Below are positions 35,531-47,000 of a stretch of DNA of 64,000 bases, one piece after another (positions within the stretch are counted from its first letter, which is position 1; every line of letters starts with the position of its first letter). The DNA comes from Vitis vinifera (lineage: Eukaryota; Streptophyta; Magnoliopsida; Vitales; Vitaceae): the NCBI RefSeq assembly GCF_030704535.1, contig NC_081807.1, positions 4,009,001 through 4,073,000 on the forward strand, written 5' to 3'. Under the pieces are notes generated by a model. The model was not told where the DNA came from. It did not search any database and saw only the letters and a list, made by a program, of their open reading frames with translations. A program made the translations under genes and the position numbers.

Positions 35531-35875
35531 TTTTAAGGAATGAGATTTTTAAAAGAAATAAATAAATAAGTATGGAATAATAATAATAATAACAAGAATA
35601 ATATCTAAACGGATGAAAGTAAATAATGGAATATTTGAAATTGAAAAATAAATTAGGAAGTCATATTTTTTTAAGAATTGAATTTTAACGATCAGAATTT
35701 TTAAAAGAATTAAATGAATAAATACGAAATAATGATAATGATAACAAGAATAATATCTAAATGGACGAAAGTAAATAGTTGAATATTTGAAATTGAAAAA
35801 TAAATTAGGAAGTCATTTTTGAATAACCGAGCCTTAATGATTTGAATTTTTAAAAGAAATAATTAAATAAATATG

Positions 35876-35922
<47 letters not shown>
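35876..35922. repeat. (AAT)n microsatellite
   Basis: About fifteen uninterrupted AAT/ATA units run here within the LTR-like element; a shorter relic is at 35577-35590. Confidence 0.8.
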
Positions 35923-37383
35923 TAATGTTTAAACAAATGAAAGTGGATAATTGAATTTTTAAGATTGAAAATTTGAAGAGTTATTTAGAGATGGGATTTT
36001 AAATAAATGAAAGAGTGAATAAATAAATAAATAAATGGAATAATAAAAATAATAATGATTTGATAAATAATTACGAAGATAGAAATTTTGAAACATTGAA
36101 TTTAAGAATTTGAATATTGGAAAATTACATTTAAAATTAAAACCTTAGAAAATTATCACGAGAATTGAATTTTAAAAGACTAAAACTTGAAAAATAATAA
36201 TAAGCGAATGAATAGATAAATAAATAAGCAAATAAATAAACAATATTGGTGTTCGGGAAAATTGAATATCAAGAATTGGAGTTATACGAACTGAATTTAG
36301 ATTTAAATTTGAGAAGGTTATTTCGGAAATGCTACATAAATACAAATATATATATTTTTTTAGAACAAATGAATGGATTAGTAAATCTAGGACTTTGAAA
36401 TTTTAAGGGATTTTATAGGGGTCATTTGAGAACGTGAAACAAAGAAAGGGTGAATGACTAAAATAAAATAAACAAAGAAAGATAAAACTCTTAGTGCTGG
36501 GAGTTAGGAAATGGGGCAATGATGGCCACTGCATGCGCCTTGGGAGGTGACTGGTGCGGACTGGGACTGGACGCCGCAACCCTCCACAGCGAGAGGATCG
36601 TCCTCACAGCTACTGTCGCCGCTGCCGACGGTGGTGAGGAGACCGACCACGGAGATGATGGAGTCGGCACGCCATGCACGCGGGAAGTCAGGCGTGTCGT
36701 CACATGCTATCTTTTCCGACGAGAATCTGGTTCTGATTGAAAATTTGAAAGAAACCGACCACACACCCCATCTGCACCTCTATCTGCCTCCCTAGAAATT
36801 TTCAAAGTCCGCACTAATTCTAAGAATCCAATCCTTATCCGACGAGAACTCCTTTGACAAGGCTGCCATTCCTTTTTTAAGATCAATATTCGCATCCTTA
36901 ATGGGTCTAATAAAAGCTTCTAACTCAGCTGCTTTAAATTCATCATTGCTCGTTTAAAACTTCTCTGTATGGAGCCACCATTCTCATGAGTTGGTATTCC
37001 CATGAAGCCACCAAGTCTTCTCCCCTTTTCACAAGCTCAGGTACCAAGTTCCGTCAACATCTAAGAACCAGTCTCCAACATTATCAACGAATGATGCATA
37101 TAATGCCACGCATCCAAAGTACCAACAGAGAACAGAGGACAGCAACCAAGAAAAACAGAGTATGGAGGATGAAACCAAGATGAACCGGTGAAGGCCACAT
37201 TTTGTGTTTTTGGTTCCCTAGCTTAGAAGTAGATATGAACTAAGTGCATCCCATGGAAATGAAAGCAAAAACAAAACTCCCACATGATGATAATGAAGCT
37301 AAAACAGAGTCGTGTTGCTCTCGAGTCACCCCAAAGAAAATGAAGGAGATAACAACAATAAACCAAACAGAAACCATGGAACT

Positions 37384-37645
37384 AAGCCCCTAATCAAGCA
37401 ATTCACATCAAATACCAAGAAAAGAGAAAGAGACTACATGCCGACGAAAAGAAATAAAAGATCCATGACGGTCATACCTAGGTTTCTCATAGCTTGGTCA
37501 GCTTCTCACGCTTTAAGCCCCTAATCAAGCAATTCACATCAAATACCAAGAAAAGAGAAAGAGACTACATGCCGACGAAAAGAAATAAAAGATCCATGAC
37601 GGTCATACCTAGGTTTCTCACAGCTTGGTCAGCTTCTCACGCTTT
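37384..37645. repeat. 131-bp tandem duplication
   Basis: Two copies (37384-37514 and 37515-37645) are nearly identical, both running from AAGCCCCTAATCAAGC to TCAGCTTCTCACGC. The few differences point to a recent event. The copies lie just before the pyrimidine-rich tract of the element. Confidence 0.85.
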
Positions 37646-38183
37646 TTGTTACTCCAAAACAGGGAAGACTCCAGTTCCCTTCCTCTCCCTATTCTCTGAT
37701 CCCCCTTCTCCTCCGTTCCTTCCCCTCCTGTCCCTTTTTCTCTCCCCAGATCCCCCTCTTCCTCATTTTTTTTTTTTTTTTGTTTTTTTGCTCCAAAACC
37801 TTCCCCCCCCAGACAGCTTCCCCTGTCACCCTTTTCTCTTTTCCTTTCAGCCGTCCTCCCTGTCCTGTCTTGTCACCTCATGCCCTTCATCCCGGGGTCG
37901 TCAGAGTAATGATCATAGAAAAGTAAAACCCTAAAAAAAATAAGCAAAACTGCTCTAGCCCGAGAAGGGATCTACAATATGTTATTCTCTTTTTTATTTT
38001 ATCTTATATTATATCTGGTCAACTAAATATAATGTTAGAGCTTAAAATATAAAGTGTTCAAAATACTATAAAAAATATTGGCTTCCATGAAATAAATATA
38101 ATCCTTAAAGGGCCAAATTATTGTCATTTTCATAATTTGAACTACACTATGTAGTGTTGGTGCACTTCTCCTAATTCACCTCT

Positions 38184-38244
38184 ATGGCATATAAATAATC
38201 AACCACTATTGCACTTTTCGTTGTTTTCCTCATCATTTCTCTCG
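38184..38244 (+). pseudogene. decayed exon 1 of a peptide gene
   Basis: After a short leader (GCACTTCTCCTAATTCACCT), an ATG opens a 61-nt stretch that aligns with exon 1 of the four peptide genes. It keeps STTIALFVVFLIISLG and the splice donor at 38245. One codon is missing and the glutamine codon CAA has become TAA, so it is dead. Exon 2 is not found downstream. DNA before it (38020-38160) and at 39545-39700 matches flanks of genes 1 and 2, which shows the array once reached this far. Confidence 0.7.
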
Positions 38245-38249
38245 GTATA

Positions 38250-40600
38250 TACACTTAATTGTTTTATATCTCGTGCTTTTATTTTATTTTCGTTTTCCTT
38301 TTCATAATAGAAAGTACACTTGGGGACAAATTGAGGTTTTTTTTAATACAAATTACAAATCTATTTTTGAAAATACGAGTACTTTATATTCACGTCAAAA
38401 TCACCTTTTAAAAAGATGGTTTCATTATAAATTTATAAATTACATTTATACTTGAATCGTCTTTTGAAAAAACAATTTTGCCTTACAATTACTAAGGTCA
38501 AAATCGTATTTTTAAAAGATGATTCAATATAAACTATGCTTATACTAAATTCCTATTTTGAAAGATGATTTCAAAAGTATTGAAATTTTTTTATAGATAT
38601 TTTATAAAATACAAATTTTTAAAAGTAATTTTATTTTAATAATAAATATGTAATGTTATGACATATGGGTTGGATTGGCAAATTATATATATCGCACAAT
38701 GCACGTGAGCTTGTATCTCAATTGATTATCTCTCTAAATCTTTTTGTGTCCTCAATCCTGCTAAACCACCCAATAGAAAGCGTTGTTGCTACGAAATTCC
38801 TTAACTAATGTTATCATATTATCTTGTATTTTTGCTTTATAACAAGGCATTATATTAGCCTCTTTTTTCTTGTAATAAGGCTTTGTACTAGCCACTTACT
38901 ATAATAATAGATTGTCCTTTATGTCTTTAATCTTCTTTATAATAAGGAAAATAAAAATATTGGAAAAATATATTTGATTATATAATTTTAATCAATGATT
39001 ATCAAGAAAATTATATTTAAAAAATATTAACAAATTGGAAATGCACTCACAACAATGTTACCTTACTATATCTAGTGTGAAGTATGTATTATCATTTTAT
39101 TTTTCGATATTAAATATTGGTAATTAGGGAATCTAACCAACCCTTCCTTTTTTTTTTTTGAATTGCGTTTTGTTTTGTTCCCCTCATAAATTTTGATGAT
39201 AACCAAATTTTAATTTTTTTTTTCTAAAATTTAAAAATATGTCACTTTGGTGAAAACAACTCTTATTTTCTAAAAGTTGTTCTCTATTTCACTTTGTTTT
39301 TAAAAATTGTTTCCAAAGAATAACGATAAGACAGTATTTGAAATTTTAAAAATAGCTTTCTATTTCTAAAAATAGAAAACTGCTTTTAAACCACATAGTC
39401 AAACATGCTCTTATAATCTAGAAAAATATAATTAATTTCCTTACTCCAAATTATATTTTTATTTGAACAATTTAGTATTCTCAATATTAAAAATATCTTA
39501 TAATATGTTATTTTCTTAACATTTAATTACTTAAATTTATCTTTATCGTGTGAGTTTATATTACACTTCATATTTTTTATTTTAAAAAATAAAAAATAAT
39601 GTTATTAAAAAATATATATAAGGACTCTTATGTAAAAAGTGTGACTTACCTTGTATTCTTAAAAATCTCTTCTAAAATTTGAGGTAGTAAAGATTATTTT
39701 AGTAAAAAATAATCACCTATACAACTATAAAGTTGTGATGTGTTTGTCAATTTTTTCATTTCCTGACAACTTACCTTTTAATTTCAAAACTAACCCTCAT
39801 CAATTTATTTATTATAATTTATTAGTATATAATATAATATTACAAAATTTATTCTATTATCATAACCTATTAATATGAATTGACGTTATGCATGTTATTC
39901 TCTTCAAAATCCATAATAAATAGGATGGCATAATCTCCATCATTTTCAATGTCCACATAACAACCCTTTTCTATCTTTTTCTCCTCCTCGTGGTCATCCT
40001 ACTTCTTCAAGCTCTTGCTACAAAATTGCCATCCAAAAATATCCCTCATTAATTTATTTTTGCAATCCATTAATACTAATCTAACATTACAAAATTTATT
40101 ATATTATCATAACCTATTAATATTAATTGACGTTATACATGTTATTCTCTTTAAACCCATAATGGTCATTGACTCTTGAGGATGACCTAAGCCCCTTTTT
40201 TCCAATGTCCACATAAAATTTTTCTATTTTTTTTTCTCCTCTCCATCACCGCAATAGCTACTTCTTCAAACTCTTGGATTTCTATGCAAAATTGCTATCG
40301 TAATATTCCTCTTCGCTACAAATGACGATTGATTCAAGACTGTGTTTGGAGTTATAGTCGTGGTTCTAGAAGTCATTTGAAACCAAAGGATGCTTCTTCA
40401 AAATTTTCCAAAACTTTTTTCAAGCATTTGTCATGATCATTGATTTTATATATATATATAACAATAAATATGTCATTAAATGACCCATAAGAATTTGAAA
40501 ATTCTTTATGATGCAACTATATGATGCAACTACATGATGGTTCAACAATTGTTTTAGAAACTTTATTAATTAAACCAACAACCAAGAGAATATTCCAATA
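38250..40600. repeat. intergenic DNA with a 250-bp spaced direct repeat
   Basis: No gene is visible. The stretch 39796-40000 is repeated with changes at 40046-40250; both carry ATTACAAAATTTATT, CATAACCTATTAATAT and TGACGTTAT.CATGTTATTCTC. The stretch 39545-39700 is a peptide-unit tail block. Confidence 0.5.
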
Positions 40601-40649
40601 AGGAAGATATACCTTAGCCAAATTTACCAATGCTAATGACCTACTTTTT

Positions 40650-42170
40650 CTTTTGTATTATCTCCATGATGAGCACATTTTCCTTTATTCTCAGTTGAAT
40701 CACTACAAAGTAAATTTAAGTAATTTTTGGTACTCATCTCTTCTTAGGTTTTAGAGGGTTAACATTTCCTTTGGAATCTAAAATGATTTGCAAGTAGAAG
40801 TGGCATAGGAGGATTTTCTCAAAGGACAAATACCACAAATATGACCATTTCTCCTACAAAATTGCACATGTTAATTGGATTACTACTTGAAGCCTCTTTT
40901 ACAAAATAGTTTTTATGATTTTTTTCATTTTAATGAGGCTTGCAACTCAATCCCTTTTTGTCAAAAGTACATTTTTGACTTGCTAAGATCATATTAAAGA
41001 TTTTTCGGCTATTTGAAAATTTTAAGAGACAAGTGTTTAGACAAATCATTCTTCTTTTTCAAAACCTCATTTTCTTCTTCAAATAATGTTTTCACCTTCT
41101 CAATATTTTCAAATTTTTATTAAAGCTTGGAGCTCATTTTCAAGAGAAGCATTTTTTTTTTAGAGGCATTCTTTAACTCAAGCTCTTCAAGATCAAAATA
41201 TAATACTTGAAAAGCACTTTGAAGTTTGTTATAATTAGGGTTAGAATTTACCTTATCTTCATTATCCTCCGAAGTCATGAAGCACATGTTGGCCACTTCA
41301 TCTTCCCTTTCTTTGTTGAATGATTCCTTGTCATGTTCACTTCAGGTAGCTACCATGAATTTCTTCTTTTTAGAACTTGAGGACTCTTTCTTTGATTGAG
41401 ATCTTATTTATTTGATCTTCTCGAGTTTGATATATTTCATGAACTTCTTTGAGATGAAATCAAGGTCTTCATTTTCACTTTCTCTTCTTCATCATCAATT
41501 GTTGAAACTTTGAATGTCATATCATTACTCTTCTTTTCAACTTCTTGATGATTGTTCATGTTTATCTTATGAATCATAAGTGATTCAATGAATTTTTCAA
41601 GTGGGAGCTATGAAAAATCTCTAGCTTCTTAGATGACAATTACCTTAACTTTCCGTTTCTTTAACAAGGATCTCAAAATCTTTATGACTTTTCCAATTTT
41701 GATGTAGGTTTTTCCCAAAACTTGAAGTCCAATAGTGATGTCTACAAACCTAGTAAAATCTCACCAATAGATTCAAAATCTTTCATTGAAAACAATTTAT
41801 AATCATGTACAAAGATGTTCATTTTAGACTATTTTACTTGATTGGTTCTCTCTCATTTGTTGTTTCTAAGAGTCTTCATATACTTTTTGTCGTTTCATGC
41901 TAAGAGATCTTATTAGATTCATTTTTATCCAATGCACTATGAAGATGACATATAGTTTTAACATTTAGTTATGCATTTCTCTTTTCTAACCCATCCCACT
42001 CATGACTTGGCTTTGGAAAAGTCACTTCATTTTCAAATTTTGTAGAAACATAATAGCCATTTTAAATAACTTCTGATAAATCATAATCCATAGACTTTAA
42101 AAACTAAGTTATTTTTGTTTTCTAATAAGAATAATCCTCACCCATAAAAAACGAGGGTCTATTGATGGAA
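40650..42170 (-). pseudogene. decayed Copia-type gag region
   Basis: On the minus strand, broken frames show the order of a plant Copia gag: FVHDYKLFSMKDFESIGEIL near 41810, LQVLGKTYIKIGKVIKILRS near 41690, LEKFIESLMIHKINM near 41590, then an acidic stretch (STIDDEEE) near 41500 and a zinc-knuckle-like part near 40850. The typical motifs of the family (KILRSL, LEELIGSLMTHE) are recognisable. Many stops and frameshifts break it and no pol region is seen. It is a different gag type from the three copies at 11.5-27 kb. Confidence 0.65.
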
Positions 42171-42412
42171 AACCTTTCCATGAGTGTTAAGCAAGGTTAG
42201 ATAGTAGTATCTTGAAGATGATGAAGTCTTAAGAGGTCAAATTCTCTTATCAATTATTGGATTAGGCTTTGACCATCTCATTTAAAAACCAATTGGTATT
42301 TAGAGGGTAAGCTAAGCCTTTTATGACATTTGATCACCATCATTTGAGTAACCCCTCAATTAAGCTTAAAAATGGCATTGTTGCACCCCAACAAGGCTAA
42401 ACACTAAACGTA

Positions 42413-43640
42413 TGTTTAGAAGAATAATTTCGAACAATGTTAACTTTAATGGTATTTTGGTTATTTTCATTTTTGTCTTAAAAAAATTCTTAATTTAGGT
42501 GGATGTGTGGAAATATTTGACTAATGCAAATATAAATACTCTAATATTAAATTGAAATAATTACATACCTAAAAAATAAAATTATTAATTTATATAATAT
42601 ATATATATATATGTAATACTTATTATAATTTTATCTATATTTTATAATGTTATATTAGTTAGGCCTAAGTTTTGTCTCATAAGGTCAATAAAACATTTAT
42701 CTTTAAATAATAATAAAAAAAGACCTATCCTTTATTTACACGTCCACTTTAAAACATGCATTGATTCTATTTACACATCCACCTAAAAAAATTCAATATA
42801 CCTAAAATACCCTCCTCATTATTCTTTTTCATGCCTAGGTTCTTCTTCCTTCTTCTCTCTTTTTTTTTTTTTCTCAACAACAAACCCTAAAGTAATGTTT
42901 GGTTCTCTAAAAGTATTAAGGAAGGAAAAAAAATGTTAAAGAAAATTATTTTATCATGTTTGATTGTAATACTAAAAATACTAAAGAAAATAAAATATAA
43001 TTAATATTAGTTAAAACATTTTCAAATTATTTAATTTTTATATGGAATAGTTAAAATAAGTTAAATTAGTTTGAGATGGTATATAAAAATAATTATGGGC
43101 TTCAAATCTATTTTTTATTTTACTACACTTTTTCTTTCCATTTAATTTTCATTTCTATTTTGTTTCCCTTGTATTTTCCTTCCAAATTTTTGGGTACCAA
43201 ACATAGCCTAAGGTAAGATCTTTTTTTCCAAAATTTGTTTGCTAACAAAAAAGTATTTAAAATAAGTTCAAAGCTAATTCCAATATTTTTTTTAATCCAC
43301 ACACCAATGTTGTAATTGCACCACATGAATAAATTTTTAGGACTTATAATTTATGTAAATTTTGACTAAAATTTATTCTAAAAATGATTTAGAAATACTT
43401 ACTAATAATTTAGAAGTGAAAAATTTTGAAAAAATGGAAGAGAAATGAAAAAAAAAAAAAAAGATTTCGTGGTATTGAGACTTTCAAGACCATGTATTAA
43501 AAGTATGCTCCAAAGTATTGTGTCGAACAATATCAACTTTAAAGGTATTTTGGTTCTTTCATTAATGGTCATTTTTATTCTAAAAATTCTTAATTAAGAT
43601 GAATGTGTAGAGATATTTGGTGAATATCTAGTATTATTGA
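42413..43640. repeat. direct repeat pair, possible remnant of an old element
   Basis: The stretch 42413-42550 (CGAACAATGTTAACTTTAAT, then GGTATTTTGGTTATTTTCAT) is repeated at about 43500-43630 (CGAACAATATCAACTTTAAA, GGTATTTTGGTTCTTTCATT). The pair encloses 0.95 kb that includes a small hAT-like element. They may be ends of an old insertion; no target duplication is clear. An (AT)n run lies at about 42596-42612. Confidence 0.45.
42893..43205. mobile_element. hAT-like MITE, 313 bp
   Basis: It starts TAATGTTTGGTTCTC and ends GGGTACCAAACATA, imperfect inverted repeats of the TGTTTGG type common to plant hAT elements. The flanks CCCTAAAG and GCCTAAGG fit an 8-bp target duplication with two changes. 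It has no coding capacity. Confidence 0.55.
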
Positions 43641-43861
43641 AATAAGGTAATGTTTTTTGTTTATAAAATTTTAAATATTTTAATCATTAATATTATTGAT
43701 AAAAAAATAAATTTTAAATTAAAATATAAATTATGGAAGGATATCCAAATAATATTAAATATTTTTTAACATTTGGATTGAAATGAAATTACAAGATGGT
43801 AAATTGTAATTTAAGACAAGATAACATATCATTGAGCTAAATCGTCGTCAACATCTGCTGC

Positions 43862-43970
43862 CAGCCCATTGGGCCCAACCACAACCAAAAACTCTGCATC
43901 ACTGTAGTATCATTGATTGGGCTTAAGTGGCTAAGCCCATATCAGTGAAGACAAAAGAGCCCACCCATTC
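43862..43970 (+). promoter_or_regulatory. DGL1 promoter with clustered site II (TGGGCY) motifs
   Basis: Five TGGGCC/TGGGCT motifs on either strand lie at 43863-43868, 43870-43875, 43918-43923, 43934-43939 and 43960-43965, within 185 bp before the ATG at 44047. Site II elements bind TCP-class factors and mark promoters of growth-related housekeeping genes. No TATA box is evident. Confidence 0.6.
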
Positions 43971-44046
43971 GACACTCCTTTTCTTCTCTGTAGTCACCGG
44001 GAGCGTGGGAGACTTCTGAATCCGAGTCTCCTCCGAAACCCTAGCA

Positions 44047-47000
44047 ATGTCTCGTTTCGTCGTCTTCCTCACGTTGATCGCACTTCTTCCGACGCTCTCA
44101 TTTTCCTTCTCTCCCGAGAATCCCACGGATCGACGGATCCTCGTCTTGCTGGACGACATCTCTTTGAAATCATCTCACTCCCTCTTCTTCAAATCTCTCC
44201 AATCTCGCGGATTCGAGCTCGAGTTCAAGCTTGCTGACGATCCGAAGATCAGTTTGCAGAGATATGGACAGTATTTGTACGACGGATTGATTCTGTTTTC
44301 TCCAACAATCGAGCGTAAGTTTCTGTTTGGTTGCCTAGAATTATTTATTTATTTGACAAAATGGAAAAACAAATATGAGCTAAATTGTTGTATTCGTCGA
44401 GTTCCCTTGCATTTTCTCGGTATCCAAAAATAGCGGGGAGTTTCAATTCTTTTTTATTTTTGTGGATTGACTGTGGTTTCATTTAGTTTCTACTGCAATT
44501 TCATTTTTTTTTGTCGATGGATTTTTGTGATTGCTTGTTCTTAAGAGAGAGCCGTCATTTTTATCTTTGCAACTGTATTTTAGGATTTGGGGGATCTGTT
44601 GACTTGGCCGCAATTCTGGATTTTGTCGATTCGGGTCATGATTTGATCATGTCAGCTGATGTTTCCGCGTCTGATTTAATTCGGGAGATTGCAACGGAGT
44701 GTGGTGTTGAATTCGATGAGGTAAGAAGAAGCTCAAATGCACCCTTTTTTTGGGTGAATATGGTTTCGTTGGTGAACTTGGAGTGTATGATTATCTAGAA
44801 GCGTCAATTGCGGATCAATTTGATCTCCATTTTACAACTGAGAAATAATGCGATAAAAGTTGTGAAATTTAAGAGGGAATTTTTTTAACGATTTTGGAGA
44901 TGGAAGTGAGCGGGAAGAGAATGAAAATAATTTGTAGAAAACTGCTTATATTTCCACTACCTATCTAGTAAAACATTTTAATAGGTTAAGGTGGCTGTCT
45001 CTTTTTGCAAAATTTGTCAATCAAACTGAGTACTAATTTCACCTTAGTTTCTTAGATTGCTTTAGTTTATTTTATTGTTTATTTGTTGCTACAGGATCCT
45101 GCAGCCATGGTTATTGATCACACCAGTTTTGCAGTCTCAGATACTGAAGGAGACCATACATTGATAGTCAGTGATGATTTTATAAAATCTGATGTGATTT
45201 TGGGGAAAGAGAAGATCGAGGCAAGTTTAGACATTGTTAATATTTGTCTTCCAGTTACTCGGCCTATGAATAATTTGGTTATTTTCTAAGAAAAACTTGA
45301 CTCATGTTTTATGAGGTTTCAAATGCATTGGCCTGGCCTGGCCTACCACCTACATTTCATTTTATGTTGCTGGTCAAGGTTATAACGACAATGGTCTGCA
45401 TCTCTTATTTAAATTCAGTATGATTGCATTGGATGCAGCTATACTAATATCTCTTTCTTTGTTTTTTTTAATTATATTTATACTGAATCATTATTTGGCT
45501 ATTTATCTCTTTTTTTTTTTTAAATTACATCAAATGATAGTGTAAAATAAATTTGTAATAAAAAAATTTGGATTACTTTCTAACTCTTGTAGCTAAAGAA
45601 GTGGTTTATATGTTTCTTAATTTTTTTTAATTATAATAGATCAAATTTAAAGATATATACAAAAATTAATATCATATAAAATCTAAAATAAATATAATTA
45701 TTAATAGCATAAAAAATCTAAAGATGGATATCAAAATTAATGTCTTAAAAAAATTAGAGATGCATTAAAATAATTAATATAAAAAATTCAAAATTTTTGT
45801 ATTATAAGAAATTAAATATAAATTATATTTTATCAGTATTTAGTGTATTAGAATATTTTTATTACAACTTACAAAATCAATATAAATAAACTAATCAAAG
45901 TTTATTTAAATAAAAGACCTATGATACATAGATTCTTCAAAAAGACCTACGATATATAGATTCTTCAAAAGGACCTATGATAAATAGATTCTTTATGTAT
46001 GATTAGTTGTAACATTAAAGTAAAATAATGATCGCTTACAATTAACCATGTGGTATTATAAATAACTTATCTTGGTATGTTTGTGTTTAATGTTAATGTA
46101 TTTTTCATTCATGTTGTATCCAAGTGCCTACACCCATGGTTGAGATCCTTGTTAGCCAAATCCCTATGTCCCAAGATTTTGGGATGCAAAACACCTGGCA
46201 CCTAGACACATACCCACACTTGACATTCATATGCGAACCCATGTAACACAGCTCTGATCAATTCTTTCACAAGCTTGCTGCAGGCGCCTGTACTTTTTAG
46301 GGGGATTGGTCATTCAACAAATCCTGCCAATAGCTTGGTGAGTTATCTCCATCTTATCAACTTCTTAGTTTAGTATGATCATTAAACATCAAAAAATGTA
46401 TATAATTGTTGAAAGTATATATAGTTCAATTTTCATATTTTTACATTATCCCCATGTATACACCATTTGTAGGTTTTGAAAGCTCTCTCAGCGTCTCCTG
46501 CCGCCTATTCGGCCAACCCAAAGTCTAAGTTGTCAAACCCTCCATCTCTCACTGGATCTGCGATCTCTTTAGTTTCAGTTGTGCAGGTAGCTTGACACTC
46601 AACTCTCTTTTACACACTTTTCTTCCTGAAACATTTATATTAACTCCTGTAATGCTCCATCGTTTCTTCTTTTTATCCATGTCTTCTGTCATTATATATG
46701 GAAGGTAAAAAAGAAGAATTGAAAATGAACATACAAGAACAGTAGCAGATTTGTATTCACTTGACCAAGCTTTTAATCAGTTCTTATATAATCTACATAG
46801 TTCTATAATAGATCTTGAGTCGCTCTTTTGGCGCCTCTTTTTAATAGATCTTTTCACCTATCAATATATATATATATATATAATCTACATAGTTCTATGT
46901 AGAAACTAGGCTATCCAAAAGAGGAAAAAAAGAAGAAAAGTTCTACATAAAATGTTACTTCCTTTTAAATAATTTATTAATTTAGATATGTAGGCATTGG

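Larger units (their letters stand above)
33510..37976. mobile_element. 4.47-kb LTR-like element, probable giant solo LTR
   Basis: It starts TGTGGACCCCGCATTTTGGC and ends GGGATCTACA. The two ends form an imperfect short inverted repeat (TGTGGACCCC against TGTAGATCCC), and a perfect 5-bp repeat ATATG flanks it (33505-33509 and 37977-37981). This is the structure of a single LTR. The length is large; Tat/Ogre-type Gypsy elements are known for long LTRs with internal repeats, so that lineage is a guess. Inside are repeated A-rich, GGATTGGATTTTAAAT-type units (34000-36400), an (AAT)n run, a GC-rich island (36490-36790), a 131-bp tandem duplication, and a pyrimidine-rich tract (37690-37870). No gag or pol frame is present. 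A non-autonomous element of another type is possible. Confidence 0.7.

Noticed and set aside
36491..36795. Several short frames in the GC-rich island
   Set aside because: Frames on both strands overlap fully and none has a recognisable domain, so composition alone explains them.
37494..37934. 146-residue frame rich in Pro, Ser and Phe
   Set aside because: It reads a tandem duplication followed by a pyrimidine tract inside the LTR-like element; no domain is visible.
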